This document shows, piece after piece, positions 8,920-16,148 of a stretch of 22,716 nt of DNA. The DNA comes from Bradyrhizobium sp. (GTDB lineage: Bacteria; Pseudomonadota; Alphaproteobacteria; Rhizobiales; Xanthobacteraceae). Where the stretch lies: NCBI GenBank assembly GCA_025960445.1, contig JAICIT010000002.1, positions 1 through 22,716 on the forward strand, in the 5' to 3' direction. Position 1 is the first letter of the stretch; the number at the start of each line of letters is the position of its first letter. The notes beneath the pieces are model-generated. The model was not told the DNA's origin and made no database searches. It saw only the letters and a program-made list of their open reading frames with translations. Made by a program: the position numbers and the translations under genes.

Positions 8920-9252
8920 CGCCACCGCACGATCCCGCCCTGCGAACAGTCACGACCAATCCCGAATCCGGGACCCCCAACGGTCGCACAGCCAATTCAC
9001 GCAGCCTGCCACTTTCTCACTAGCATCCCTTTGATCCGTCAACAAAATGGCTGCGACATGGCACCCTCGGAACAAGGTTAAGAATTCGTGCTATGTGGCC
9101 ACCGCGCCACGTGGGACGCTTGGCAGCGTGGCGGCCGACAGGCCATAGTGCGTGACTAGGCTCCTGAGGACGCGAAATGGCGCCCGACAGAGCATTCCGG
9201 GCACCGTGCGCGAGTTTCCGACCAGCGACAGCCCCTGATTGGAGGATTTGCT
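8920..9252. other. divergent intergenic region between lptF and pepA
   Basis: This 333-nt stretch must hold the promoters for both the lptF-led operon and pepA-holC. I see no sigma-70 promoter with good boxes on either strand. A GGAGGA ribosome site for pepA is at 9241-9246. One perfect 7-bp inverted repeat is present: CGCCACG at 9105-9111 and CGTGGCG at 9127-9133, with a 15-nt loop. It could form a leader hairpin ahead of pepA. Short frames here have no recognisable product. Confidence 0.5.
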
Positions 9253-10755
9253 ATGCCCGACGCCATCACGGTGGGTTTCGTTCCTTTTTCCACCGCCCGG
9301 CGCGGCATTCTGGTGGTTTTCTGCGACGATGCGCTGAAATTTGGTCCGGCCACCAGCAAGATACTGGGCCGCGTCGCCGGGCTTGCCGGTCGGGCCGCGG
9401 CGACCAACCAGTTCAAGGGAAAAAGCTGTTCAACTCTCGATATTCTGGCGCCGGGGGGTCTGAAGGCCTCGCGCCTGATTGTCGTGGGAGCCGGCAAGCT
9501 TTCGGCCCTCAAGGATGAGGATTTTCTCAAGCTCGGCGGCACGGCCGCGGGCAAACTCGGCGCCAGCAAGGAGCCGGTGACCATCGTCGCCGAATTGCCG
9601 AGCGGGCCCATGGAGCCGGATCAGGCGGCCGCCCTGGCCGCGGGCGTGCGCCTGCGGGCCTATCGATTCGATCGTTACAAAACCAAGAAGAAGGACGGCG
9701 AGGACACTGCCTTGCGTGGCGAAATTTCGCTCGCCGTTGGTGACGTGGGTGCCGCGCGCAAGGCTTTCGCTGTTCGCGCACACGTCGTCGACGGCGTCAT
9801 CATCGCGCGCGAACTCGTGAACGAGCCTCCCAACGTACTCTATCCCGAGGAATTCGCCCGGCGGGCCAGCCGGCTGCGGAAGCTCGGCATCGAGGTCGAG
9901 ATTCTTGACGTGAAGGCGATGAATAAACTCGGGATGGGCGCGTTGCTCGGTGTTGCGCAGGGCTCGGCACGGCCCGGCCGCACCGTGATCATGCGGTGGA
10001 ACGGCAGCAAGCGCGGTGATCAGCCCGTCGCCTTTGTGGGAAAGGGCGTGTGTTTCGATACCGGGGGCATTTCGATCAAGTCGGCGGGCAGCATGGAGGA
10101 CATGAAAGGCGACATGGGCGGCGCGGCTTGCGTGGTTGGGCTGATGCACGCGCTGGCTGCCCGCAAAGCGAAGGTCAACGCAGTGGGTGCGATTGGACTG
10201 GTCGAGAACATGCCCGACGGCAATGCACAGCGCCCCGGCGATATCGTGACCTCGATGTCGGGACAAACCATCGAAATCATCAATACCGACGCCGAAGGCC
10301 GGCTGGTTCTCGCCGATGTGCTCTGGTACGTGGCAAAGAAGTTCAAGCCGAAGTTCATGGTCGATCTGGCAACCCTCACCGGCGCGATCATGGTAGCGCT
10401 CGGCACCGAATATGCCGGACTTTTCTCCAACAACGACGAGCTAGCCGGACGTCTGACCGAGGCCGGGCTTGCAACGGGGGAGCGGGTCTGGCGCATGCCA
10501 CTCGGTCCCGAATACGACAAGCAGATCGACTCGCAGTTCGCCGATATGAAAAACACCGGCGTCCGTCACGGCGGCTCGATCACCGCGGCCCAGTTTCTGC
10601 AGCGGTTCGTTGACGGGACGCCCTGGGCGCACCTCGATATCGCCGGAACCGCGATGGGCGCGCCGAAGACGGAAATCAATCAAAGCTGGAGTTCAGGCTA
10701 TGGCGTTCGCCTGCTCGACCGGCTGGTGGCGGAGCATTACGAATCGAAGCGATGA
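9253..10755 (+). CDS. pepA: leucyl aminopeptidase (M17 family, PepA)
   Basis: A 500-residue cytosolic M17 aminopeptidase that removes N-terminal residues from peptides using two metal ions; some members also bind DNA. The C-terminal catalytic domain carries the metal and active-site residues in order: Lys264 ([12 protein letters not shown]), Asp269, Lys276 (ISIK), Asp287 (KGDMGG) and the family signature NTDAEGRL at 344-351. The N-terminal third is the usual more variable macro-like domain. Length is normal. The ATG at 9253 has GGAGGA 6 nt upstream. The stop overlaps the holC start as ATGA. The pepA-holC pair, divergent from lptFG, is an old proteobacterial arrangement. Confidence 0.97.
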   Translation: MPDAITVGFVPFSTARRGILVVFCDDALKFGPATSKILGRVAGLAGRAAATNQFKGKSCSTLDILAPGGLKASRLIVVGAGKLSALKDEDFLKLGGTAAGKLGASKEPVTIVAELPSGPMEPDQAAALAAGVRLRAYRFDRYKTKKKDGEDTALRGEISLAVGDVGAARKAFAVRAHVVDGVIIARELVNEPPNVLYPEEFARRASRLRKLGIEVEILDVKAMNKLGMGALLGVAQGSARPGRTVIMRWNGSKRGDQPVAFVGKGVCFDTGGISIKSAGSMEDMKGDMGGAACVVGLMHALAARKAKVNAVGAIGLVENMPDGNAQRPGDIVTSMSGQTIEIINTDAEGRLVLADVLWYVAKKFKPKFMVDLATLTGAIMVALGTEYAGLFSNNDELAGRLTEAGLATGERVWRMPLGPEYDKQIDSQFADMKNTGVRHGGSITAAQFLQRFVDGTPWAHLDIAGTAMGAPKTEINQSWSSGYGVRLLDRLVAEHYESKR

Positions 10756-11204
10756 CGGAAGTCCTGTTTTACCATCTGCAAAACATGACGCTCGAAAGCG
10801 TTTTGCCGCCCTTGCTCGAAAAATCGCTGGAGCGCGGCTGGCGAGTCGTCGTGCAGTCGACATCGCGGGAGCGCGCTGATGCGCTCGATGGACATTTGTG
10901 GACCTATCGCGATGATTCATTCTTGCCTCACGCGATCTGGAGCGCAGGCGATGCACAGGACCAGCCTATCGTGCTGGCGATCGAAGATATCAACCCGAAC
11001 GGCGCCAAAGTCAGGTTTCTCATCGACAATGCGGTTTTGCCTACGGATTCTGATCGTTATGAGCGAATGGTGGTAGTGTTTGACGGCGAAGACGACGACG
11101 CGCTCGCCGCAGCCCGAAGTGCCTGGACCGATTGCAAAGCGCGCGGCTTTGAGGTCACTTATTGGCAGACCGACGAGCGGGGCAGATGGCAGCGGCGGGA
11201 ATAA
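10752..11204 (+). CDS. holC: DNA polymerase III chi subunit HolC
   Basis: A 150-residue HolC-family protein. Chi binds single-stranded DNA-binding protein and links it, through psi, to the clamp loader. The start [10 protein letters not shown], the middle [16 protein letters not shown] and the later [14 protein letters not shown] / [11 protein letters not shown] segments match the family pattern of a short alpha/beta protein. Alphaproteobacteria generally lack a recognisable psi (HolD), so how chi is tethered here is not evident from sequence. The start codon overlaps the pepA stop by 4 nt, indicating translational coupling. The C-terminus is Arg-rich. Nothing is broken. Confidence 0.93.
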   Translation: MTEVLFYHLQNMTLESVLPPLLEKSLERGWRVVVQSTSRERADALDGHLWTYRDDSFLPHAIWSAGDAQDQPIVLAIEDINPNGAKVRFLIDNAVLPTDSDRYERMVVVFDGEDDDALAAARSAWTDCKARGFEVTYWQTDERGRWQRRE

Positions 11205-11331
11205 CGATTCGTCCGCAATAAATCAGAATCCACGCTTTCAACAGGCGAGGAGCTTGGACAAAGCCACGGTCGTGCCGCAAACTGGTGGTGGGACAAAAGC
11301 TTAACGCGACGACCTGGGAATCTACTCGATC

Positions 11332-11889
11332 GTGCAACACAACAGCTTTTCTCGAAAACCTCTGCTGGCGCTGCTGCTGTTTGCGCCGTTAGTCGCCGGC
11401 TGCTCCGGCGCTTCGGATCTTATATCTCGCGACGCCGAATGGTTTTCGCGCCCCGGCCGTTTGTTCATCAGAAATATTTCGATCGACGCGCCGCCGCTTA
11501 GTCCCGACAAACCCGTGACGGCCGAAGATTTGGTCAGCGCCGAGGGATTTTGTGCGGGAATGGTGCCTCCAGGCGGCAGCCCTGCGGACGCGAACGCCGC
11601 GACCGATGGTGCATCAGCAGCGCCGGTGCCGTCGACATCGGGAACGGTGGCGCTTGGCCACACCGAATGCGATGTTGTCCGCGGCATCGGTGCGCCTGCG
11701 AATGTTAATCTTTCGAACAATGCGCGCGGCGACAGGGTCGCGGTCATCACCTATGCCGAGGGCCAGCGGGCCGGCATTTACACCTTCACCGCTGGACGTC
11801 TGACTTCGATCGAGCGCGGCCCAGAGCCGGTTGCCCAGCCGAAGACCGCCAAACCAAAGGTGGCGAAGAAGAAGGCGGCGGCAACCTGA
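11332..11889 (+). CDS. putative outer-membrane lipoprotein with possible BamE/SmpA-like C-terminal part
   Basis: A 185-residue predicted lipoprotein of unassigned function. It starts at a GTG; an in-frame stop at 11302 excludes much extension and no ATG is available. Residues 1-23 form a lipoprotein signal peptide ending in the lipobox VAGC, with Cys24 as the lipidated residue. A low-complexity Ala/Pro/Gly/Ser stretch (about 80-105) follows. Then comes the segment LGHTECDVVRGIGAPANVNL, with GIYTFTAGRLTSIER further on. This recalls the BamE/SmpA/OmlA pattern (G-x-T followed by DV-x-x-x-hG-x-P, then strands), but the match is by eye and weak. The tail is rich in Lys, Ala and Pro, perhaps for contact with peptidoglycan or LPS. 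The 127 nt separating it from holC contain three GANTC sites. Similar lipoproteins seem restricted to Bradyrhizobium relatives. Confidence 0.72.
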   Translation: MQHNSFSRKPLLALLLFAPLVAGCSGASDLISRDAEWFSRPGRLFIRNISIDAPPLSPDKPVTAEDLVSAEGFCAGMVPPGGSPADANAATDGASAAPVPSTSGTVALGHTECDVVRGIGAPANVNLSNNARGDRVAVITYAEGQRAGIYTFTAGRLTSIERGPEPVAQPKTAKPKVAKKKAAAT

Positions 11890-11963
11890 GCGTCGGCGCT
11901 GCTTAGTCGCTTTCTCGAACGCGATCCAACGTCTTGAAAATTGCGGTCTCGGCCAAACAGCGA

Positions 11964-13826
11964 TCAGCCGGTTTCCTCATATTGCGAACTCGCTGCCAGC
12001 CACGCTTCTTCAGCGCGTTGTAACGCTCGCTCGGCGGCAGTCCGCGCCTTCGATAATTGCCCAGCCTGTTTCGGATCGCGCGTGAACAAATCTGGCAGAG
12101 CCAAAGCGGCATCAATCTTGGCAATGATGCCATTAATCCGCTCGATCTCGGTCTCAGCCTCGGAAATCTTCTGCTTCAGCGGAGTGCGCTTTTCGGGCTT
12201 GCTGCGCTGAGATTTTTCGGAGGCATCGACCTGCCGATCGCGCGAGCTGGCGCGCATGCCGCGCGCGGACAATACCATTCGCCGATAGTCGTCAAGATCA
12301 CCTTCAAAGCTCGTCACCTTGTGATCGGCCACGACCCACAGTTGATCCGCGCACGCTTCAATCAAGTAGCGATCGTGCGAGACCATGATGACAGCGCCTG
12401 GAAATTCGTTGATCGCCTCCGCAAGCGCGGCGCGGCTGTCAATATCGAGATGGTTTGTAGGCTCATCGAGTATGATCATGTTCGGACCAAAGAAGGTCGC
12501 CAGCCCCAACAACAGCCGAGCCTTTTCGCCACCGGAGAGATTTTGGACGGGCGTATCGCCCGCTTTTCCCGAAAAGCCGATCGCCCCGGTTCGTCCGCGC
12601 ACTTTGGTTTCCGGCGCGTCCGGCATCAGCCTGCGGATGTGATCGTAGGGCGATGCATCGACATCGAGTTCATCGAGCTGGTGCTGGGCGAAGTATCCGA
12701 CTGCAAGTTTCTCCGCGCGGGTGACGTTCCCTGCGAATGGCGGCAGCCTGTTGGCGAGTAGCTTGACGAGCGTCGACTTACCGTTGCCGTTCGATCCCAG
12801 CAGCGCAATACGGTCATCGCCATCGATGCGTAGCGTGACGCGATTGAGGACCGGCTTCTTCCGATCGTACCCGACGGTTACATCATCGACGGCGATGATC
12901 GGCGGCGAAAGCATCTTCTCAGGCACTGGAAATGATATTTCCCGCACATCCTGAGTCACCAGTGCGGTGACGGGTTTCATCCGTTCCAGCATCTTGACGC
13001 GCGATTGGGCCTGGCGGGCTTTGGACGCCTTGGCCTTGAAGCGATCGACAAAGGCCTGCAGGCGCTTGCGTTCGTCGGCTTGCCGCTTGGCGTGCTTGGC
13101 GTCGAGCATTTCGCGGGTAGCACGCTGTTCTTCGAACGAAGAATAAGTGCCCTTGTACAACGTCAGCTTGCCACGATCGAGGTGGAGTATCTGGTCGACG
13201 GAGGTGTCGAGCAGGTCGCGATCATGGCTGATGACGATCACGGTACGAGGATAATTGGCCAGGTGATCCTCGAGCCACAACGTACCTTCGAGATCGAGAT
13301 AATTGGTCGGCTCATCCAGCAACAACAGATCGGGCGCGGCAAACAATGTGGCAGCGAGTGCGACGCGCATGCGCCAGCCGCCCGAGAATTCCTGACACGC
13401 CCGCGCCTGGTCCGCGGTGCTGAAGCCGAGGCCGTTAAGGATGGCGGCGGCACGAGCTGGCGCCGAATGGGCGTCGATGTCGACAAGTCTGGTGTGGATA
13501 TCCGCGATCCGGTGCGGATCATGGGCGGTCTCGGCCTCGCGCAGCAAGGCATCGCGTTCGAGATCCGCCCTAAGAACGATCTCGATCAGGCTTTCAGGCC
13601 CGTTCGGAGCCTCCTGGGCAAGGCTGCCGACTCTCCACCGAGGCGGAATCGTGATCGTCCCGGTCTCGGTCGGCAATTCTCCCCGGATGGCGCTGAACAG
13701 GGTGGATTTACCGACGCCGTTGCGGCCAACAAAGCCGACGCGCGCGCCCGGCACGATCTGGGCCGAGCCATGGTCGATCAGAAGCCGTCCGGCGATCCGG
13801 ACCGATAGTTCGGTGATTGAAAGCAT
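11964..13826 (-). CDS. ABC-F family ATPase, YheS type
   Basis: A soluble 620-residue protein with two ABC ATPase domains and no membrane part. ABC-F proteins bind the ribosomal E site and act on stalled or blocked ribosomes. Domain 1 has Walker A GRNGVGKS (34-41), signature FSGGWRMR (147-154) and Walker B ending DEPTN (171-175). The inter-domain linker (about 230-290), rich in Lys, Arg and Gln (KASKARQAQSRVKMLERM), corresponds to the tRNA-contacting arm. Domain 2 has GSNGNGKS (344-351), LSGGEKAR (430-437) and DEPTN (454-458). A charged coiled-coil tail fills the last 80 residues. The GGWRMR form, GNYSSFE-like KGTYSSFEEQRATR and YFAQHQLDEL resemble E. coli YheS more than EttA or Uup. The ATG at 13826 has only a weak ribosome site. 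It converges on the lipoprotein gene across 74 nt with no clear terminator. Confidence 0.93.
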   Translation of the reverse strand: MLSITELSVRIAGRLLIDHGSAQIVPGARVGFVGRNGVGKSTLFSAIRGELPTETGTITIPPRWRVGSLAQEAPNGPESLIEIVLRADLERDALLREAETAHDPHRIADIHTRLVDIDAHSAPARAAAILNGLGFSTADQARACQEFSGGWRMRVALAATLFAAPDLLLLDEPTNYLDLEGTLWLEDHLANYPRTVIVISHDRDLLDTSVDQILHLDRGKLTLYKGTYSSFEEQRATREMLDAKHAKRQADERKRLQAFVDRFKAKASKARQAQSRVKMLERMKPVTALVTQDVREISFPVPEKMLSPPIIAVDDVTVGYDRKKPVLNRVTLRIDGDDRIALLGSNGNGKSTLVKLLANRLPPFAGNVTRAEKLAVGYFAQHQLDELDVDASPYDHIRRLMPDAPETKVRGRTGAIGFSGKAGDTPVQNLSGGEKARLLLGLATFFGPNMIILDEPTNHLDIDSRAALAEAINEFPGAVIMVSHDRYLIEACADQLWVVADHKVTSFEGDLDDYRRMVLSARGMRASSRDRQVDASEKSQRSKPEKRTPLKQKISEAETEIERINGIIAKIDAALALPDLFTRDPKQAGQLSKARTAAERALQRAEEAWLAASSQYEETG

Positions 13827-13904
13827 GCCAGCTTGTCACCGGAGTAGCGGCTAAACGCAACCCCGTATCTGCACGAATAGTCCTCGGATGTGCGTGGCAA
13901 AAGG

Positions 13905-14093
13905 CTAGCTGGAGCCCTTGCAGTTCCAACTGTCGCGCCGGCGTAGTTCGTCCATGAGACTTTGAAGGCGAGGGGACAGGCGCGACGATTCCGGGCGGAA
14001 GCTCTGCTGCAGCGCCTCAGCCACGCCGTCGCAAATCGACCGCATGGTGTGGCGGTCCGCCACAGAGTCGCTTTCGCTAAAATGCCAATTCAT
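13905..14093 (-). CDS. small hypothetical protein
   Basis: A short frame of about 62 residues from the ATG at 14093 (75 residues if the ATG at 14132 is used). Neither start has a clear ribosome site. The product is soluble, with no signal peptide. Its core reads HTMRSICDGVAEALQQSF, then SRLSPRLQSLMDELRRRD, which looks like two amphipathic helices and loosely recalls the NepR type of small anti-sigma helix pair. That resemblance is only by eye. The frame ends 78 nt before the ABC-F gene on the same strand. A plausible -10 box (TAGAAT, complement of 14181-14186) lies upstream. I cannot assign a function, and the frame may be chance. Confidence 0.4.
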   Translation of the reverse strand: MNWHFSESDSVADRHTMRSICDGVAEALQQSFRPESSRLSPRLQSLMDELRRRDSWNCKGSS

Positions 14094-14180
14094 GACAGAT
14101 GCCGATCGTGTCTCGCGTGAACAGTGCAGCATCAAGTCTTCGGCTTCAAAATTGTTTCGTGACCTTGGCCGATTACAAAC

Positions 14181-14186
14181 ATTCTA
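14181..14186 (-). promoter_or_regulatory. possible -10 box upstream of the small ORF / ABC-F gene
   Basis: The minus strand reads TAGAAT here, five of six matches to TATAAT, within the only clearly AT-rich stretch nearby (about 14140-14215). No good -35 box stands 16-18 nt upstream, so the assignment is weak. It would transcribe the small ORF and the ABC-F gene. Confidence 0.25.
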
Positions 14187-14232
14187 GTTAATTTGAATGA
14201 AACGCAGGCACCGCTCTCCTTAGAGCTCAATG

Positions 14233-14260
14233 AAAAGCCCCGGCGCAAGGGGCCGGGGCT
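14233..14260 (-). terminator. intrinsic terminator after the Gly/His-rich small protein gene
   Basis: Read on the minus strand, a perfect 9-bp GC-rich stem (AGCCCCGGC pairing with GCCGGGGCT, 14252-14260 and 14236-14244) with a 7-nt loop is followed directly by TTTTC. It begins 24 nt beyond the TAA stop at 14285, as expected for the transcript of the small secreted protein. Confidence 0.82.
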
Positions 14261-14284
14261 AACTCGGTCATTGGACCATCAAGC

Positions 14285-14536
14285 TTAGTAACAGCGATTG
14301 ACCAGTCTCCAGCGCGGACCCCATGGCGTCGGGACCAGGCGGCGCACGTAGCAGCCGCCATAACCATAAAAAGCTGGGCCGCCAACGAAGAAGCGCGGGC
14401 CACCCCAACCCCACCCCCCATGATGGAAGCCATGCCCGCCGTGAAAACCGCCAAATGCAGAGGCGGAGGTCGGCGCCAAGCCGGCCGCTGCGAGCGAAGC
14501 TGCGGCAACTGCAACAAGCGAGAGTTTGCGTAACAT
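14285..14536 (-). CDS. secreted Gly/His-rich small protein
   Basis: An 83-residue exported protein. Residues 1-27 are a clear signal peptide (MLRKLSLVAVAAASLAAAGL, cleavage after SASA). The mature part is a Gly/His/Trp-rich run (FGGFHGGHGFHHGGWGWGG), then an aromatic segment and a C-terminal CYVRRLVPTPWGPRWRLVNRCY with two cysteines that could pair. Proteins of this build are abundant in Bradyrhizobium and relatives and are sometimes labelled sulfur-globule-like. Their role is not established, and the His-rich part could bind metal. The ATG at 14536 has GAGGAG 6 nt upstream. It looks monocistronic: an intrinsic terminator follows, and a perfect 17-bp palindrome lies in its leader. Confidence 0.8.
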   Translation of the reverse strand: MLRKLSLVAVAAASLAAAGLAPTSASAFGGFHGGHGFHHGGWGWGGPRFFVGGPAFYGYGGCYVRRLVPTPWGPRWRLVNRCY

Positions 14537-14555
14537 CGTCGTCTCCTCGGAGTTC

Positions 14556-14572
14556 GGACACCACTGGTGTCC
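14556..14572. promoter_or_regulatory. perfect 17-bp palindrome in the leader of the small secreted protein gene
   Basis: GGACACCA, one central C, then TGGTGTCC: 8-bp arms with a single-base centre. It starts 20 nt upstream of the ATG at 14536, just outside the GAGGAG ribosome site. It could be a dimeric repressor operator, or a leader hairpin if transcribed. No T-run follows on either strand, so it is not a terminator. Confidence 0.5.
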
Positions 14573-14750
14573 TTGGTGATGTGCTCCCGGTGACGTCCGC
14601 CAAAGAGCAGGCGGCGCGATCGGTAATGTAACGCTATTCCCGCGAAGCTGAACGAAGCCGGCACATTCGCTTCAGAGTGGGTTAATGTTCGTGAATTCGT
14701 TGTAATGCGGAGTTTGCCACGCGCTCCGATGACCACACACGGACCGTCGC

Positions 14751-14779
14751 TTGCTGTTCGCTCGGGGCGTCGATATAAG
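14751..14779 (+). promoter_or_regulatory. sigma-70-type promoter for ndk
   Basis: TTGCTG (14751-14756) and TATAAG (14774-14779) are separated by exactly 17 nt. The predicted start of transcription, near 14786, gives a leader of about 30 nt before the ndk ATG at 14816. The -10 box matches five of six consensus bases and the -35 box four. This is the best-formed promoter in the window. Confidence 0.65.
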
Positions 14780-14815
14780 CGCCGCGACTCCCATCAGCTT
14801 TGTAAGGACGATATC

Positions 14816-15238
14816 ATGGCGATCGAGCGCACCTTTTCGATTATCAAGCCGGACGCGACCGCGCGCAACCTGACCGGCGCGATCAACGCCCTGATCGAAA
14901 AGGCAGGGCTTCGAATCGTCGCCCAGAAGCGCATTCGCATGACTCGCGAACAAGCTGAGACTTTTTACGCCGTCCACAAAGCGCGACCATTTTTCGGCGA
15001 ACTGGTCGATTTCATGATTTCCGGGCCCGTTGTGGTTCAGGTCCTTGAAGGCGATAACGCCGTGCTCAAGTACCGCGACGTCATGGGCGCAACCGATCCG
15101 GCCAAAGCAGCCGACGGTACGATCCGCAAGGTTCACGCGAAGTCGATTGGTGAAAACTCAGTGCATGGCTCCGACGCCCCCGAAACGGCGGCCATCGAGA
15201 TCGCCCAATTCTTCTCCGGCAACGAGATCATCGGCTGA
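14816..15238 (+). CDS. ndk: nucleoside diphosphate kinase
   Basis: A 140-residue NDK, exactly the usual bacterial length, that transfers the gamma phosphate of ATP to other NDPs through a phosphohistidine. The N-terminus [14 protein letters not shown], the Lys11 motif and the active-site block [20 protein letters not shown], with His117 as the phosphorylated residue, are all present. I start at the ATG at 14816 because AAGGA lies about 8 nt upstream. The reading frame opens further upstream, but that part lies across the promoter. It has its own promoter and is followed after 64 nt by the TerC-family gene on the same strand. There is no obvious terminator between them. Confidence 0.97.
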   Translation: MAIERTFSIIKPDATARNLTGAINALIEKAGLRIVAQKRIRMTREQAETFYAVHKARPFFGELVDFMISGPVVVQVLEGDNAVLKYRDVMGATDPAKAADGTIRKVHAKSIGENSVHGSDAPETAAIEIAQFFSGNEIIG

Positions 15239-15302
15239 TTGTACCCGCGGCGTGCAACCGATCGTCGCGCGTAAACGCTCGTCCTTTCTTTAGGAGCGCG
15301 AT

Positions 15303-16124
15303 TTGAACTGGCTGCTGCACATCTTCGATCCGGCGAATATCGGGATGTTGGTCGCGCAGTTTCAGCAGGAGCTCCAGGAGCCGGCATTTTGGGTAGCCGT
15401 CGGTAAGATCATCTGGATCAACGTATTGCTGTCAGGCGACAACGCCCTGGTGATTGCGATGGCATGTCGCGGACTGGAGCCGCGTTATCGCCTCTGGGGC
15501 ATGATCATTGGCGCCGCCGCCGCCGTTTTCCTGCGCATTGTCTTCACCGGAATTGTCGCCTCGCTGATGGCTTTGCCTTTCCTCAAATTGGTTGGCGGGC
15601 TGGCGCTGATCGTGATTGCCGCGAAACTGCTGGTACCGGAAAGCGAGGATGAGCAGGGCATAGAATCCTCGTCGCATCTGTGGGCCGCGGTGCAAATCGT
15701 GGTGGTCGCGGACGTCGTCATGAGTCTGGACAATGTGATCGCCGTGGCTGCTGCCGCCAACGGCAGCGTGCCGCTGCTGGTGCTTGGGTTGGCGATCAGC
15801 GTCCCCCTGATCGTCGGCGGGGCGGCGTTAATCATGGCGATTCTTAATCGCCTGCCGATTTTGATATGGGCTGGCGCCGCTCTGTTGGGCTGGATTGCAG
15901 GCGACGTTATTGCCACCGACCCGGCTATCCAGCCGAAGCTGCAGGAGCTCTTCGCTTCCTGGTTTGGCACGAATGTCGACGCGTTCTTAGCGTGGTTCGG
16001 AGTGGACACGGGCGCTGGGGCAGGTGCCGAAATCGCCTCTGCTGCGGCGGGCGTGATCGTTGTACTGGTCGCGGGATGGATTTGGCGAGCACGCACGTTG
16101 CAGCGTACCAAACATGCGACGTGA
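15303..16124 (+). CDS. TerC/YjbE-family integral membrane protein
   Basis: A 273-residue inner-membrane protein with about seven transmembrane helices. It belongs to the TerC superfamily, YjbE subgroup, some members of which export manganese or other metals. Two signature segments with membrane-embedded acidic residues are visible: VLLSGDNALVIAMACR (Asp46) and VVADVVMSLDNVIAVAAAA. A hydrophobic Ala/Gly/Val-rich helix near the C-terminus ends in a basic tail. The start is a TTG at 15303, supported by AGGAG 6 nt upstream; the N-terminus MNWLLHIFDP then fits well. No yybP-ykoY manganese riboswitch, which often precedes this family, can be recognised in the 64 nt upstream. It converges on ppx. 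Substrate unknown. Confidence 0.88.
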   Translation: MNWLLHIFDPANIGMLVAQFQQELQEPAFWVAVGKIIWINVLLSGDNALVIAMACRGLEPRYRLWGMIIGAAAAVFLRIVFTGIVASLMALPFLKLVGGLALIVIAAKLLVPESEDEQGIESSSHLWAAVQIVVVADVVMSLDNVIAVAAAANGSVPLLVLGLAISVPLIVGGAALIMAILNRLPILIWAGAALLGWIAGDVIATDPAIQPKLQELFASWFGTNVDAFLAWFGVDTGAGAGAEIASAAAGVIVVLVAGWIWRARTLQRTKHAT

Positions 16125-16148
16125 GCTGAGCCGACGCAGGTCTTAAAT

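Noticed and set aside
9017..9045. Possible minus-strand promoter for lptF (TTGTTG / TAGTGA, 17-nt spacing; or TTGACG with 14 nt)
   Set aside because: Either the boxes match poorly or the spacing is wrong; not strong enough to list as a feature.
8092..9081. 329-residue plus-strand open frame opposite lptF and into the intergenic region
   Set aside because: Very rich in His, Arg, Gln and Asp with no family resemblance, and lptF on the other strand is clearly real.
11890..11963. Bidirectional terminator between the convergent lipoprotein and ABC-F genes
   Set aside because: No stem of useful length with an adjacent T-run on either strand.
13005..13808. 267-residue plus-strand frame opposite the ABC-F gene
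   Set aside because: Antisense to conserved ABC-F domain 1; no recognisable product.
15239..15302. Manganese (yybP-ykoY) riboswitch or terminator between ndk and the TerC-family gene
   Set aside because: The 64-nt gap is short, lacks the conserved riboswitch core and has no GC hairpin followed by a T-run.
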